64,000 nucleotides of DNA, from positions 2,356,001-2,420,000 of the forward strand of contig NZ_CP119794.1 in the NCBI RefSeq assembly GCF_029338315.1, read 5' to 3'. The stretch comes from Haloarcula regularis (GTDB taxonomy: Archaea; Halobacteriota; Halobacteria; Halobacteriales; Haloarculaceae). Within the stretch, counting starts at the first letter, position 1; the number at the start of each line of letters is the position of its first letter. The translations under genes and the position numbers were made by a program. The notes under the pieces were generated by a model. The model worked only from the letters and a program-made list of their open reading frames with translations, searched no databases and was not told the origin of the DNA. Positions 16,661-26,472 of the stretch are shown in pieces.

Positions 16661-17893
16661 ATGACATCGAACAACCAACCGGAGGTGAACATCGGACTCG
16701 TCGGCCACGTCGACCACGGCAAGACGACACTCGTCCAGGCCCTGTCCGGCGAGTGGACCGACCAGCACTCCGAGGAGATGAAGCGCGGGATCTCTATCCG
16801 GCTCGGCTACGCCGACGCCACCTTCCGTCGCTGTCCCGAGGCCGAGGAACCGGAGGCGTTCACCGTCGAGGAACACTGCGAGGACCACGACGTCGACACC
16901 GAGCACCTCCGGACGGTGTCGTTCGTCGACGCCCCCGGACACGAGACGCTGATGGCGACGATGCTCTCCGGGGCGGCCATCATGGACGGTGCGGTCCTGG
17001 TCATCTCCGCGACCGAACCCGTCCCGCAGGCCCAGACCGAGGAGCACCTCAGCGCGCTCGACATCATCGGCATCGACAACATCGTCATCGCCCAGAACAA
17101 GGTCGACCTCGTCGACGCCGAGCGGGCGAAACAGAACTACGAGCAGATCAAGGAGTTCGTCGCGGGCACCGTCGCCGAGGATGCCCCCATCGTCCCCATC
17201 AGCGCCGGCCAGGAGGCCAACATCGACCTGCTCATCGACGCTATCGAGCGCGAGATCCCCACCCCAGAGCGCGACCCGGACGCCGACGCCCGGATGATGG
17301 TCGCTCGGTCGTTCGACATCAACCGGCCCGGCACCACCTGGGAGGACCTCATGGGCGGCGTCCTCGGTGGCTCGCTCGTCCGCGGGCAACTGGAGGCCGA
17401 CGACGAGATCGAACTCCGCCCCGGCCGCGAGGTCGAGGAGGGCGGCCAGTCCGAGTGGCGCCCGGTCACAACGACAGTGCGGTCGCTCCAGTCTGGCGGC
17501 GAGTTCGTCGACAAAGTCACGCCCGGCGGCCTGCTCGGCGTGGGCACCGGCCTGGACCCCTCCATCACGAAAGGCGACGCACTCGCGGGACAGGTCGCCG
17601 GCCCGCCGGGGACGCTGCCGCCGACCCACGAGCAGTTCACGATGGACGTGGACCTGCTCGAGCGTATCGTCGGCGACGACGGCGGCGAGGTCGAGGAGAT
17701 CTCGACCGGCGAACCGCTAATGTTGACCATCGGTACCGCAACGACGGTCGGCGCGGTCACCAGCGCCCGCGAGGGCGAGTGTGAACTCTCGCTGAAGCGC
17801 CCCGTCTGTGCCGAAGCGGGCGCGAAGATCGCCATCAACCGTCGTGTCGGCGCGCGCTGGCGGCTCATCGGCGTCGGCACGCTGCGGGGATGA
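16661..17893 (+). CDS. eif2g: Translation initiation factor IF-2 subunit gamma
   Basis: 410 aa. The GTPase delivers initiator tRNA to the small ribosomal subunit. G1 is [11 protein letters not shown]3 is VDAPGHE, G4 is QNKVDLV and the G5 region is PISA. Between G1 and G3 the archaeal/eukaryotic zinc-knuckle region is reduced (a Cys in [11 protein letters not shown] and one in EEHCEDH). Domains 2 and 3 follow, with the family end [11 protein letters not shown]. It overlaps the next gene by 4 bp and begins a transcription/translation cluster. A TATA-like GTTTATCA lies about 45 bases upstream. Confidence 0.95.
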   Translation: MTSNNQPEVNIGLVGHVDHGKTTLVQALSGEWTDQHSEEMKRGISIRLGYADATFRRCPEAEEPEAFTVEEHCEDHDVDTEHLRTVSFVDAPGHETLMATMLSGAAIMDGAVLVISATEPVPQAQTEEHLSALDIIGIDNIVIAQNKVDLVDAERAKQNYEQIKEFVAGTVAEDAPIVPISAGQEANIDLLIDAIEREIPTPERDPDADARMMVARSFDINRPGTTWEDLMGGVLGGSLVRGQLEADDEIELRPGREVEEGGQSEWRPVTTTVRSLQSGGEFVDKVTPGGLLGVGTGLDPSITKGDALAGQVAGPPGTLPPTHEQFTMDVDLLERIVGDDGGEVEEISTGEPLMLTIGTATTVGAVTSAREGECELSLKRPVCAEAGAKIAINRRVGARWRLIGVGTLRG

Positions 17894-18264
17894 TAGTGCT
17901 GGACACCAACGCGCTGATGATGCCGGTCGAATGTGACGTCAGGATCTTCGAGGAACTCGACCGACTCGCCGCCGACGGCGAGTACGTCGTCCCCGATGCG
18001 GTCGCCGCGGAACTCGAGACACTGGCCGCCGGCGCCGGCATGGAGGCGACGGCGGCGTCGGTCGGTCGGGACCTGCTCGACCGTGTCTCCGTGGTCGAGA
18101 CCGAGGCGGACTACGCGGACGACGCGGTGGTGGAACTGGCGACGCGGGACGCGGCGACACACGCGGTCACGAACGACAAGCCCCTCAGACGGCGCCTGCT
18201 CGACGCGGGCGTTCCAGTAATTAGTTTAAGGGGCCGGAACAAACTGAGTATCACTCAACCATAA
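17890..18264 (+). CDS. PIN-domain protein, probable RNase (Fcf1/Utp24 or VapC9 type)
   Basis: 124 aa. PIN-domain acidic residues are visible: Asp5 in IVLDTNALM, Glu in VAAELETLA, and the late Asp in [19 protein letters not shown]. The position between aIF2-gamma and rpo7 is conserved in many archaea and suggests a housekeeping role in RNA maturation rather than a toxin. No antitoxin gene is adjacent. The ATG overlaps the aIF2-gamma stop (ATGATA at 17890). Confidence 0.8.
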   Translation: MIVLDTNALMMPVECDVRIFEELDRLAADGEYVVPDAVAAELETLAAGAGMEATAASVGRDLLDRVSVVETEADYADDAVVELATRDAATHAVTNDKPLRRRLLDAGVPVISLRGRNKLSITQP

Positions 18265-18265
18265 C

Positions 18266-18844
18266 ATGTACAAACGGGTACGCTTACGCGACACGGTAGA
18301 AGTCCCGCCACGACACCTGGCGGACGTCGGCCCGGAGCTGGTCAAACGGCTCCTGCAGGACAAGCTCGAGGGACGGATGGACGAGGACGTCGGCAGCGTC
18401 GTCACCGTCATCGACGTCGTCGACATCGGCGACGGAGCGGTGCTGCCGAACAAGCCCGGCGTCTACTACGAGGCCGAGTTCGACGCCCTGACCTTCGACC
18501 CCCAGATGCAGGAGGTCGTCGACGGCGAGGTCGTCGAGGTCGTCAACTTCGGCGCCTTCGTCGGCATCGGCCCCGTCGACGGGCTGTTGCACGTCTCACA
18601 GATATCCGACGAGTACCTCGCGTACGACGAGGAGAATCAGCAACTGGCCTCGCGGGAGTCCAACCGGACCCTGGGCGTCGGCGACGCCGTCCGGGCCCGC
18701 ATCGTCACCAAGAGCATCGACGAGCGCAACCCGCGGGACTCCAAGATCGGCCTGACGGCAAAGCAGGTCGGGCTGGGCAAGCACGGCTGGCTCCAGGAGG
18801 ACCGCGAGAAACGCGAGAGCCCGGCGGAAGCCGGTGATACCTGA
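18266..18844 (+). CDS. rpo7: DNA-directed RNA polymerase subunit Rpo7 (E')
   Basis: 192 aa. The Rpo7 N-terminal tip domain begins MYKRVRLRDTVEVPP. An S1-type OB fold follows (EVVDGEVVEVVNFGAFVGIGPVDGLLHVSQI). With Rpo4 it forms the polymerase stalk, which aids open-complex formation and RNA binding. The tail is charged (REKRESPAEAGDT). It overlaps spt4 by one base and has a TATA-like GTTTAAG about 40 bases upstream, so it may have its own promoter within the cluster. Confidence 0.95.
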   Translation: MYKRVRLRDTVEVPPRHLADVGPELVKRLLQDKLEGRMDEDVGSVVTVIDVVDIGDGAVLPNKPGVYYEAEFDALTFDPQMQEVVDGEVVEVVNFGAFVGIGPVDGLLHVSQISDEYLAYDEENQQLASRESNRTLGVGDAVRARIVTKSIDERNPRDSKIGLTAKQVGLGKHGWLQEDREKRESPAEAGDT

Positions 18845-19041
18845 TGGCGGACCGACTCGTCTGTCGCGACTGTCACCGCGTCCAGGGCGCCGAGGTCGAG
18901 AGCCAGTGTGAGGCCTGTGGCGGCACGTCGCTGACCGAGGATTGGGCGGGCTATGTCGTCATCGCCCACCCGGACGAGTCCGAGATCGCCCGCGAGATGG
19001 AGGTCACGGAACCGGGCCAGTACGCGCTGAAGGTCCGCTGA
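18844..19041 (+). CDS. spt4: Transcription elongation factor Spt4 (RpoE'')
   Basis: 65 aa. Two CxxC pairs, CRDCHRV and CEACGG, form the zinc ribbon, followed by the Spt4 core DWAGYVVIAHPDESEIAREM. It pairs with Spt5 to aid elongation. It is translationally coupled to rpo7 (TGATGG). Confidence 0.95.
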   Translation: MADRLVCRDCHRVQGAEVESQCEACGGTSLTEDWAGYVVIAHPDESEIAREMEVTEPGQYALKVR

Positions 19042-19043
19042 GC

Positions 19044-19583
19044 GTGGCCGACGTCGTCCTCGAACTCCCGGACGACCTGCGAGGCGAACTCAAAGAGCCG
19101 TTCGGCTCGATCTACACCGACGCTGAGACGCTTCTGGCCGACGCGGGCGACCCGCTCGTGGCCGTCGGCGACATCGTCACTTACCACCTGCTCGAGGCGG
19201 GTCGGGTCCCGGACGTCGCCTTCGTCGACGAGCGCACCAAACGCACCGAGGTAGACGAGGCGGTCCGGGCCGCTGTCGCCGGGTTCGACCGCCGCGTCGA
19301 CGTCGAGAACCCGCCGGCGACGCTCACGCGGGGCCTGCTCTCGGCGCTGGTCACCGCGCTCGAGACCGACGGGACCACGCTCGTCCACGTCGACGGCGAG
19401 GAGGACCTGGCGGCGCTCCCGGCGATTCTCGCCGTCCCCGCGGGCGGCGCCGTCGTCTACGGGCAACCCGACGAGGGGATGGTACTCGTCACGGGCGACG
19501 CGGCGACGACCGAACGGGTGGCGGCACTGCTCGACCGGATGGACGGCGACGCAGAACGGATTCGCTCGCTGCTGTCCGACTGA
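19044..19583 (+). CDS. GTP-dependent dephospho-CoA kinase (DUF359)
   Basis: About 179 aa from GTG 19044, two bases after the spt4 stop. Motifs known from the archaeal family are present: VAVGDIVTYHLLEAG, VAFVDERTKR, NPPATLT and VDGEEDLAALP (Asp/Glu pair). It performs the last step of coenzyme A synthesis using GTP. A longer in-frame start inside spt4 exists but overlaps that gene, so I prefer the GTG. Its stop abuts the convergent zinc-ribbon gene. Confidence 0.9.
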   Translation: MADVVLELPDDLRGELKEPFGSIYTDAETLLADAGDPLVAVGDIVTYHLLEAGRVPDVAFVDERTKRTEVDEAVRAAVAGFDRRVDVENPPATLTRGLLSALVTALETDGTTLVHVDGEEDLAALPAILAVPAGGAVVYGQPDEGMVLVTGDAATTERVAALLDRMDGDAERIRSLLSD

Positions 19584-19739
19584 CTATTCCGGGCGGGGGA
19601 CGCTCAGGTTCTGCATCTCGGCCCCGCACTTCTGGCAGGTCACTGCGGAGAGTTCGCTACAGAGGCGCTTCCCGCAGTCGGGACACTCGAAGAGTCGCTC
19701 GTCGTCGTCACATGGCGCTGGGTCTGACCAGGTTGGCAT
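19584..19739 (-). CDS. Small rubrerythrin-like zinc-ribbon protein
   Basis: 51 aa from ATG 19739. Two CxxC pairs (FECPDCGKR and CQKCGAE) plus the family end MQNLSVPRPE match the short zinc-ribbon proteins with a rubrerythrin-like metal-binding motif common in haloarchaea. It is too small for catalysis, and its function is unknown. Its stop touches the stop of the dephospho-CoA kinase gene. Confidence 0.75.
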   Translation of the reverse strand: MPTWSDPAPCDDDERLFECPDCGKRLCSELSAVTCQKCGAEMQNLSVPRPE

Positions 19740-19827
19740 CCTTGGCGATATTCGTTCGCGAATCTTCTTAACTCTTGTTACGATATCACATACCGTGGAC
19801 GAACGTCCACCGGACCTGGACGAACGG

Positions 19828-20856
19828 TCACTCGAGCAGGTGGACGTGACGGACCAGCGACCGGTGGACGCGGCGTTCGAACAGCTGGGTGAGCGTCCAC
19901 CCGGCGGCCTCGGCGGCCGCCGTCCACTCGCGGTCGGCGACCAGGACACAGCGGTCAGCGACCCGTCGCGCCTCGGCGAGTGCACCGGAAACGAGGGGGT
20001 CGAGATCGCCCTCGATGCGGGACTGCCGGCCGTAGGGCGCGTCGAAGACGACGGCGTCGACGGCGTCGTCGACGAGAGGCAGGCGCGCGGCGTCGGCCCG
20101 GAGGAGGTCCCAGCGCCCGGGTCGCGGGCCCGAACGGGCCGGCTCGTCGACACCTAAGAGGCCGTGGCGGAGGTTCTCGCGGGTCCCGCGCACCATCTTT
20201 TCCTGTGCGTCGCTCCCGACGACCCGGGCGCCGACGAGGCCCGCCTCGAGCAGGATGCCGCCGGTGCCACACATCGGGTCCAGCACCGTCGCGCCGGGCC
20301 GGGCGCCCGCGAGGTTGACCAGCGCACGCGCCTCCAGCGGATCCATGCTCCCGGGCTGGAAGAACGGCCGGTCGGTGGGCTGGCGCTTCCCGAAGTCCCG
20401 GCGGCTCTCGACGGCCAGCCAGCCCAGCGCACAGCAGGCCTCGCCTGCGGCCGACTCCTCGTCACCGGCGGGGTCCGCGAAGTAGGCGTAGAGTGTGTGG
20501 TCGGGCGTCTCCAGGTCGACGGCGAACCCGCGGTCGGTGAGGACCCCGCCCAGCGCCCGCTCGGCCGCCTGCGTGTCGACGCCGGTGCTCCCCCTGACGT
20601 CGACGGCACGCACCGCGACGGTCCCCGAGCGGTCGCCGCTCGCCGCCTCGAGCACCGTCTGTGCGCTCTCGACGTCCGGGTCGCCGGTCCCCACGAGCTC
20701 GCAGGCTCGATGCGTGTAGGCGAGCGACGCGACGCGGTCGGTGACCCCGCGGGCCGTCGCCAGGCCGGGCGCGAGCGGTGTGACGGCGCTTGCCGCACTC
20801 GCCGCCTCCCGCCGTGCGAACGCGTCGTCCTGCCCACCGAGTTCGAGCACGTACAC
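19828..20856 (-). CDS. trmG10: tRNA (guanine(10)-N(2))-dimethyltransferase
   Basis: 342 aa from GTG 20856 (VYVLELGGQDDAFARREA). An N-terminal THUMP domain, FQPGSMDPLEARALVNLAG, the SAM-binding motif VLDPMCGTGGILLEAGLVG, and the catalytic motif DAPYGRQSRI (D/N-PPY type, here DAPYG) support the call. It methylates G10 of tRNA, stabilising the tRNA elbow. It is divergent from tbp. Confidence 0.9.
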   Translation of the reverse strand: MYVLELGGQDDAFARREAASAASAVTPLAPGLATARGVTDRVASLAYTHRACELVGTGDPDVESAQTVLEAASGDRSGTVAVRAVDVRGSTGVDTQAAERALGGVLTDRGFAVDLETPDHTLYAYFADPAGDEESAAGEACCALGWLAVESRRDFGKRQPTDRPFFQPGSMDPLEARALVNLAGARPGATVLDPMCGTGGILLEAGLVGARVVGSDAQEKMVRGTRENLRHGLLGVDEPARSGPRPGRWDLLRADAARLPLVDDAVDAVVFDAPYGRQSRIEGDLDPLVSGALAEARRVADRCVLVADREWTAAAEAAGWTLTQLFERRVHRSLVRHVHLLE

Positions 20857-20980
20857 GCCGCTACTGTCCGTCCGGACGGCTATCAGCGTGCCGGTCCGTG
20901 CCGTCGGGGGCGAATATAAACGGTTCCTCTCAGCGGTATGACTGGTGTGGCCGCCGACGTGTCAGTCCACGCCATGAACC

Positions 20981-20998
20981 TTTATAAACCTTAAATAC
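20981..20998 (+). promoter_or_regulatory. TATA element of tbp
   Basis: TTTATAAACCTTAAATAC lies 18-35 bases before the tbp ATG, in a short AT-rich island of an otherwise GC-rich spacer. It is a strong match to an archaeal TATA box. Because TBP binds such sites, autoregulation is possible. Confidence 0.55.
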
Positions 20999-21015
20999 GT
21001 GATTTAAATCGAGAT

Positions 21016-21576
21016 ATGGTTGACCCCAAGGAGACCATCAACATCGAAAACGTCGTCGCCTCGACTGGAATCGGGCAGGAACTCGACCTTCAGAGCGTGG
21101 CGATGGACCTCGAGGGTGCCGACTACGACCCCGAACAGTTCCCCGGCCTCGTCTATCGGACACAGGACCCGAAATCCGCGGCGCTGATCTTCCGGTCCGG
21201 CAAGATCGTCTGTACCGGCGCGAAGTCCACCGACGACGTCCACCAGAGTCTGCGCATCGTCTTCGACAAGCTGCGCGACCTCAACATCGAGGTCGACGAC
21301 GACCCCGAGATCGTCGTCCAGAACATCGTCACGTCGGCGGACCTCGGTCGGAACCTCAACCTGAACGCTATCGCGATCGGGCTGGGACTGGAGAACATCG
21401 AGTACGAGCCCGAGCAGTTCCCCGGGCTGGTCTACCGCCTCGACGACCCCGACGTCGTCGCGCTGCTCTTTGGCTCGGGAAAACTCGTCATCACCGGCGG
21501 CAAGAAGCCCGACGACGCCAAGGAGGCCGTCGACAAGATCGTCTCTCGCCTCGAGGAACTGGGCCTGCTCGACTGA
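21016..21576 (+). CDS. tbp: TATA-box-binding protein
   Basis: 186 aa, two direct repeats of the TBP fold. Repeat 1 includes NIENVVASTGIGQELDL and PEQFPGLVYRTQDPKSAAL; repeat 2 includes VQNIVTSADLGRNLNL and PEQFPGLVYRLDDPDVVAL. The FPGLVYR motif in both repeats and the four inserting Phe/Leu positions are as expected. General transcription factor that nucleates the preinitiation complex with TFB. Haloarchaea often have several TBPs; this one lies among housekeeping genes. Confidence 0.95.
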   Translation: MVDPKETINIENVVASTGIGQELDLQSVAMDLEGADYDPEQFPGLVYRTQDPKSAALIFRSGKIVCTGAKSTDDVHQSLRIVFDKLRDLNIEVDDDPEIVVQNIVTSADLGRNLNLNAIAIGLGLENIEYEPEQFPGLVYRLDDPDVVALLFGSGKLVITGGKKPDDAKEAVDKIVSRLEELGLLD

Positions 21577-21681
21577 CCCGGGTCGCCCCGGCGTCAGCGA
21601 CGGGCCAGCGACTGCTCCGTGCCCGGTCGGTCGCCGTCGACAGAACAAAACGCACAAACGCTCCCCCGCCGAACCTCGGGT

Positions 21682-22071
21682 ATGCTCCAGGGTGGGACGC
21701 CGAGTCTGACCGGTGGCGGGGTGCTGGCCGTCGTCGTGACGCTGCTGATCACCTGGCTGTTCTACGCGGTGACGTTGCACCTGGCGGCGACGTTCTTCAT
21801 CGGCGACGTGCCCAGCCAGCTGGCCGCGAAGGCGGCCGTCCTGCCCGCGGTGGTCTCCCTGTTGCTGCAGCGCTTCGGGGTCGAGGCCGGCGTCGTCTCG
21901 CCGAGCCTGGGCGTCCTCGTCGTCGTCGTCCTCACGATCGTCGCCGACGGCATCGCCGTCAGCGCCGTCTACCGGCTCTCGACGCGTTCGACGGCGCCGC
22001 TGGTCGCGCTCCACTTCGCCTTCGCCGCCGTGCTGGGCTTTGCCCTCAACAACATCTTCGGGCTGATCTGA
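21682..22071 (+). CDS. Four-helix membrane protein, unknown function
   Basis: 129 aa from ATG 21682. Four hydrophobic segments are visible (VLAVVVTLLITWLFYAVTLH, LAAKAAVLPAVVSLLLQRFG, LGVLVVVVLTIVADGIAVSA and VALHFAFAAVLGFALNNIFG). It ends one base before the ATG of the MFS gene, so the two are very likely in one operon and may function together. Family not identified with certainty. Confidence 0.7.
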   Translation: MLQGGTPSLTGGGVLAVVVTLLITWLFYAVTLHLAATFFIGDVPSQLAAKAAVLPAVVSLLLQRFGVEAGVVSPSLGVLVVVVLTIVADGIAVSAVYRLSTRSTAPLVALHFAFAAVLGFALNNIFGLI

Positions 22072-22072
22072 G

Positions 22073-23311
22073 ATGAACGGCAACGACCGCGCCATCGTCA
22101 CCTTCACCGGCGTCGCCCACGCGCTCGTCCACACCTACGAGCTCTCGATTCCCATCCTCGTCGTGGTCTGGCTTACCGAGTTCCCCGTGACGACGGCGCT
22201 CCTGGGGACGGTGGTCGCCGTCGGCTACGCCCTCTTTGGCATCGGGGCGCTCCCCGGCGGCGTCCTCGCAGACCGCCTCGGACCGAACCGCCTCGTCACA
22301 GGCTGTCTCGCCGGGATGGGCGGATCCTTCCTCCTGCTGAGCGTCGCGCCGGGCATCCCGACCATCGCGCTCGCGCTCGCCCTGTGGGGGGTCTCGGCCA
22401 GCGTCTACCACCCGTCGGGGCTCGCGCTCATCTCGACGGGCGTGCAGGACCGCGGCTCCGGGTTCGCCTACCACGGGATGGCCGGCAACGCCGGCATCGC
22501 GCTGGGCCCGCTCCTGACCGCCGTCCTGTTGCTCGCGTTCGACTGGCGACTCGTCACGGCGCTGCTGGTCCTCCCGGCGGGGCTGGCCGTCCTGTACGCG
22601 ACGACCGTCGAGTTCGACGCGACGGCCGCGGTGAGCGCCGACGGCGGCACGCCCGACGACGCCCCGGCGGGCCTCGCCGGATTCCTGGCCAACTCGCGGG
22701 CGCTGTTCACTGCCGGCTTCACCGTCGCCCTCCTGGTCGTGATGAGCAACGGCCTGTTCTACCGGGGCATCCTCACGTTCTTGCCGGACGTCCTGGGCGG
22801 GTTCCTCCCGCCGGTCACCGACTACGTCCGGGTCTTCGAGCCCGGGAGCCCGCTGGCCGAGAAGTTCGATCTCGCTTCCTACCTCTATGCCGGCCTGCTC
22901 ACCGTCGGCATCGGCGGGCAGTACGTCGGCGGGAAACTCACCGACCGCATCCCGGTCGAGGTCGGCCTCCTCGTGCTCTTTGGCGGTCTCGCCGTCGTCT
23001 CGGCGCTGTTCGTCCCGGCCGCCCAAGCCGGGGTCGTGCCACTCCTCGCGGTGAGCGTCGCGCTGGGCTTTCTCCTCTTTGCCGTCCAGCCCCTCTACCA
23101 GGCGACTATCGCCGAGTACAGCCCGCCCGGCGACCGCGGGCTCTCCTATGGCTACACCTACCTAGCGAACTTCGGCGTCGGCGCCGCCGGTGCCGCCCTC
23201 GCCGGCTACCTCCTGACCGTCGTCGACGTCCAGGGGACCTTCCTCGCACTCGCAGCCCTGCCGGTCGTCGGCGTCGGGTTCGCCGCGCTGCTGTGGCGAC
23301 TCGAGGGGTGA
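22073..23311 (+). CDS. Major facilitator superfamily transporter
   Basis: 412 aa with about 12 hydrophobic segments in two halves. MFS landmarks are the loop 2-3 region GALPGGVLADRLGPNRLV and the equivalent in the second half, GGQYVGGKLTDRIPVEVG. The central loop is acidic (VEFDATAAVSADGGTPDDAPAG). It lacks features that would name a substrate. Operon partner of the membrane protein ending at 22071. Confidence 0.85.
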   Translation: MNGNDRAIVTFTGVAHALVHTYELSIPILVVVWLTEFPVTTALLGTVVAVGYALFGIGALPGGVLADRLGPNRLVTGCLAGMGGSFLLLSVAPGIPTIALALALWGVSASVYHPSGLALISTGVQDRGSGFAYHGMAGNAGIALGPLLTAVLLLAFDWRLVTALLVLPAGLAVLYATTVEFDATAAVSADGGTPDDAPAGLAGFLANSRALFTAGFTVALLVVMSNGLFYRGILTFLPDVLGGFLPPVTDYVRVFEPGSPLAEKFDLASYLYAGLLTVGIGGQYVGGKLTDRIPVEVGLLVLFGGLAVVSALFVPAAQAGVVPLLAVSVALGFLLFAVQPLYQATIAEYSPPGDRGLSYGYTYLANFGVGAAGAALAGYLLTVVDVQGTFLALAALPVVGVGFAALLWRLEG

Positions 23312-23448
23312 GTGTCGACCCTCCCGAAGCCCTCACGCAGGGCGACGGTACTGTCCTGGGCGGCTGTCGGGCACGTGTTTTCTCCCGTTCGTCCGAAACC
23401 AGCCGCCCGTTCCAGTGCAGTCCCAGGGACCGCGAAAACAACCTGGTC

Positions 23449-24297
23449 TTATTCCACCAGGCGCTCGATCTCGGTCACCAGCACGTCGCTCGCGCCGACC
23501 CGCTTGAGGTCGTTGATGGTCTCGAAGACGTCGCTGTCGTCGACCACGGCGTGGACGGCCACGTCGTCCTTGCCGGCGATGTCCATCACCGTCGGGCCGC
23601 CCATCCCCGGCAGGACCTCCTTTACGTCGTCCAGCGACGACTCGGGGACGTTCATCATCAGGTACCGTTTCCCCTCCGCCGACAGCACGGAGTGCAGCGC
23701 CATCCGGACCTGCTGGACCTTCTCGTCGTCGGCGACGTCCTCGCGGGCGAACAGGCGGACCGACGACTGCAGCACCTCGTCGATGATGGCCAGGCGATTC
23801 ATCCGCAGCGTCGTGCCGGTCGAGGTGATGTCGATGATGCCGTCGGCGATGTCGACGTGCGGGGTCAGTTCCGTCGCGCCCGACACTTCGGCGATGTCGA
23901 CGTCGACGTCGAGCTCGGCGAAGTAGTTCCGGGCGATGTTCGGGAACTCCGTGGCGACGGTGCCCCCGTCTAGATCGTAGACGGTCTCGATGTCACCGTC
24001 CTCCGGAGCGGCCAGCACCAGGCGACAGCTCCCGAACTCGAGGTCGAGGAGTTCCTCGAGGTTGCCGGTGTCGGCCTCGGTGACCTGGTCGAGGCCGGTG
24101 ATGCCAACGTCGGCAGCCCCGTCGGAGACGTACTCCGGGATATCGGCGGCGCGGGCGTACAGCACCGTCACGTCCGGGTCGACGGTGTCGGCGTACAGCT
24201 GTCGGTCGGCCCCGTCGACGATGTGGAGGCCGGCCCGTTCGAGCAGGCTCTCGGCGGGGTCGTGCAAGCGGCCCTTGTTGGGGACGGCGATGCGCAT
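23449..24297 (-). CDS. hisG: ATP phosphoribosyltransferase, long form
   Basis: 282 aa, the HisG-L length with the C-terminal regulatory (HisG_C, ACT-like) domain. It starts [11 protein letters not shown]. The PRPP-binding region is [16 protein letters not shown], preceded by [11 protein letters not shown]. Catalyses the first step of histidine biosynthesis from ATP and PRPP. The regulatory domain from about residue 210 ([18 protein letters not shown]) implies histidine feedback inhibition. It is not clustered with other his genes here. Confidence 0.95.
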   Translation of the reverse strand: MRIAVPNKGRLHDPAESLLERAGLHIVDGADRQLYADTVDPDVTVLYARAADIPEYVSDGAADVGITGLDQVTEADTGNLEELLDLEFGSCRLVLAAPEDGDIETVYDLDGGTVATEFPNIARNYFAELDVDVDIAEVSGATELTPHVDIADGIIDITSTGTTLRMNRLAIIDEVLQSSVRLFAREDVADDEKVQQVRMALHSVLSAEGKRYLMMNVPESSLDDVKEVLPGMGGPTVMDIAGKDDVAVHAVVDDSDVFETINDLKRVGASDVLVTEIERLVE

Positions 24298-24340
24298 ACG
24301 ATGAGTGGAACCCCGCGGGGCAACTGTCTTTCCCCTCGCG

Positions 24341-24931
24341 TCAGGGCAGACACTGGTATCCCGAGGCCACCACCTGGCCGTCGGCGAGGACCAGGTCCAG
24401 GCGGCTGACCGTCCCGGGGTCGCACTCGACCAGTCGTGCCGCGAGCAGGTCCCCGTCGGCATCGGACACCGAATAGAGGACCGTCGACGTGCCGCCGGGG
24501 TGCGAGAAGGCCACGCCGCCGGTCCCGTCGGGGCTCCCGATCGACACCGTCGCGCTCTGACTCGTCGGCTCGACGCCGGTCGCGCCGTCGAGCGTATCCG
24601 CCGGCAACGCGTCCGGCGTCGTCGTCCCGGCGAAGGTTCGGCTGCTGTCGTCCGCGTAGTAGACGCGGAGACCGGTGTTTTCCGGGGCGACGGCGTGGAC
24701 GGTGAGGTGGAACGGGCCGTCGCTCTCGACGGCAACCTCGAGCGCGAACGCGTCGGGCGTCCTCGCCCCATCCGGCGTCGCGGTGTCGGACGGGCGTGGC
24801 GTCTGTGTGTCGGTCCCGGTCGGTGGCTGGGCCGGAGGCTCGACGGTTGGCGTCTCGGCGGCGGGCGCGGAGAATCCGATACAGCCCGCGAGCGCCACGA
24901 CGAGCGCGAGAACAATAGAGAGGGGGTTCAT
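24341..24931 (-). CDS. Secreted lipoprotein, unknown function
   Basis: 196 aa from ATG 24931. A hydrophobic signal peptide ends in a lipobox ([10 protein letters not shown], Cys18), so it should be lipid-anchored outside the membrane. It is followed by a Thr/Pro-rich linker ([20 protein letters not shown]) and a beta-rich domain without known motif. It lies upstream of hisG on the same strand, but a functional link is not evident. Confidence 0.65.
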   Translation of the reverse strand: MNPLSIVLALVVALAGCIGFSAPAAETPTVEPPAQPPTGTDTQTPRPSDTATPDGARTPDAFALEVAVESDGPFHLTVHAVAPENTGLRVYYADDSSRTFAGTTTPDALPADTLDGATGVEPTSQSATVSIGSPDGTGGVAFSHPGGTSTVLYSVSDADGDLLAARLVECDPGTVSRLDLVLADGQVVASGYQCLP

Positions 24932-25044
24932 CGTCACCTACGTACTCCTCGCGAATATATTTCTGATAGTATGACACGTGCGCGTCAGTCGCACTCCCGA
25001 CTGCGGACCCGGCCGAACTAAGAGCGGCCCACCAACCCCGGCAC

Positions 25045-26343
25045 ATGACAGACCTCCTCGTCAGCGGCGGACAGGTGCTCCGACCGGACCTGTCCGTCGA
25101 GCGCGCGGACCTCCTGCTCGACCAGGACAGCGGCGACATCGCCGCCATCGACGACCCCGGGACACTCGCGGGGGACGACGAGCTCGACGCCACCGGCGGC
25201 CTCGTGGTGCCGGGACTGGTCAACGCTCACACCCACGTCGCGATGACGCTCCTGCGGGGCTACGCCGACGACAAGCCACTCGACGCCTGGCTCCAGGAGG
25301 ACATCTGGCCCGTCGAGGCCGAACTGACCCCCGAGGACGTCCGCGTCGGGGCGGCGCTGGGGCTGGTCGAGATGATCCGCTCGGGGACGACGGCCCTCTC
25401 GGATATGTACTTCCACGTCGACGAGATCGCCGAGGCCGTCGAACAGGCCGGGATGCGTGCCGTTCTGGGTTTCACGGCGGTCACGGTCGCCAAGGACGAC
25501 GCGGGGGCCCACGCCGACATGCAGGAGAGTCTCGCGACCGCGCGGCGCCTCGACGGCGCGGCCGACGGGCGCATCAGGACCACCTTCCAGCCCCACAGTC
25601 TCACGACCGTCGGCGGGGACTACCTCCGCGAGTACGTCCCCGAGGCGGTCGAGGAGGGCATGGCCATCCACCTCCACGCCAACGAGACGACCGACGAGGT
25701 CGACCCCCTCGTCGACGAGCACGGCGTCCGCCCCCTCGAGTACGCTGACGACGTCGGCCTGCTGGGTCCCGATACCTTCCTCGCCCACTGCGTCCACGTC
25801 GACGAGACCGAAATCGACCTGCTCGCCGACACCGCCACGGGCGTCGTCCACTGCCCGGCATCGAACATGAAGCTGGCCAGCGGGATGGCGCCGGTCCAGG
25901 ACCTGCTCGACGCCGGCGTCACCGTCGGCCTCGGCACCGACGGCCCGGCCTCGAACAACGACCTCGACCTGTTCGACGAGATGCGCGACGCCGCGATGAT
26001 CGGGAAACTCGCCGCCGACGACGCGAGCGCCGTCGACGCCGCCACCGTGGTCGAGATGGCGACGGCAAACGGCGCTGACCTGCTGGGCTTCGACAGCGGT
26101 CGACTCGAACCCGGCCGGAACGCCGACCTCGCGGTTCTGGACCTCCAGGCCCCGCATCTCACGCCCGCTCACGACCTCGTCTCGCACCTCGCGTACGCCG
26201 CTCGCGGCGGGGACGTCCGCCACACGGTGTGTGACGGTGCCGTTCTCATGCGTGATAGCGAGGTTCAAGTCTTCGACGAACCGGCCGTCCGGGAACGGGC
26301 CAGCGAGCACGCGACGGCCCTCGTCGAGCGCGCGGCCGAGTGA
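25045..26343 (+). CDS. Amidohydrolase: 5'-methylthioadenosine/S-adenosylhomocysteine deaminase type
   Basis: 432 aa of the MtaD/ATZ-TRZ group. Metal ligands are NAHTHVAM (His62, His64), HLHANETTDEV, AHCVHVDE and the Asp in GLGTDGPASNND. It deaminates MTA, SAH or 5'-deoxyadenosine. The adenosylhomocysteinase gene only 1 kb downstream on the same strand fits a role in disposal of SAM by-products. Frame intact and length usual. Confidence 0.85.
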   Translation: MTDLLVSGGQVLRPDLSVERADLLLDQDSGDIAAIDDPGTLAGDDELDATGGLVVPGLVNAHTHVAMTLLRGYADDKPLDAWLQEDIWPVEAELTPEDVRVGAALGLVEMIRSGTTALSDMYFHVDEIAEAVEQAGMRAVLGFTAVTVAKDDAGAHADMQESLATARRLDGAADGRIRTTFQPHSLTTVGGDYLREYVPEAVEEGMAIHLHANETTDEVDPLVDEHGVRPLEYADDVGLLGPDTFLAHCVHVDETEIDLLADTATGVVHCPASNMKLASGMAPVQDLLDAGVTVGLGTDGPASNNDLDLFDEMRDAAMIGKLAADDASAVDAATVVEMATANGADLLGFDSGRLEPGRNADLAVLDLQAPHLTPAHDLVSHLAYAARGGDVRHTVCDGAVLMRDSEVQVFDEPAVRERASEHATALVERAAE

Positions 26344-26472
26344 GAAATAAACGTTCAGGGCCGTTGAACGCTCTTTTCGGTTCTGGACCGGTCTCTCTCG
26401 GCGTGGACTGTTGGTGAACTGACTGAACGGGATTGGGGGTTTAATCCCAGTACCACCGACGATAGAGACGAG

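Noticed and set aside
17890..18264. PIN gene as toxin of a toxin-antitoxin pair
   Set aside because: It sits in a conserved transcription/translation cluster with no antitoxin-like neighbour.
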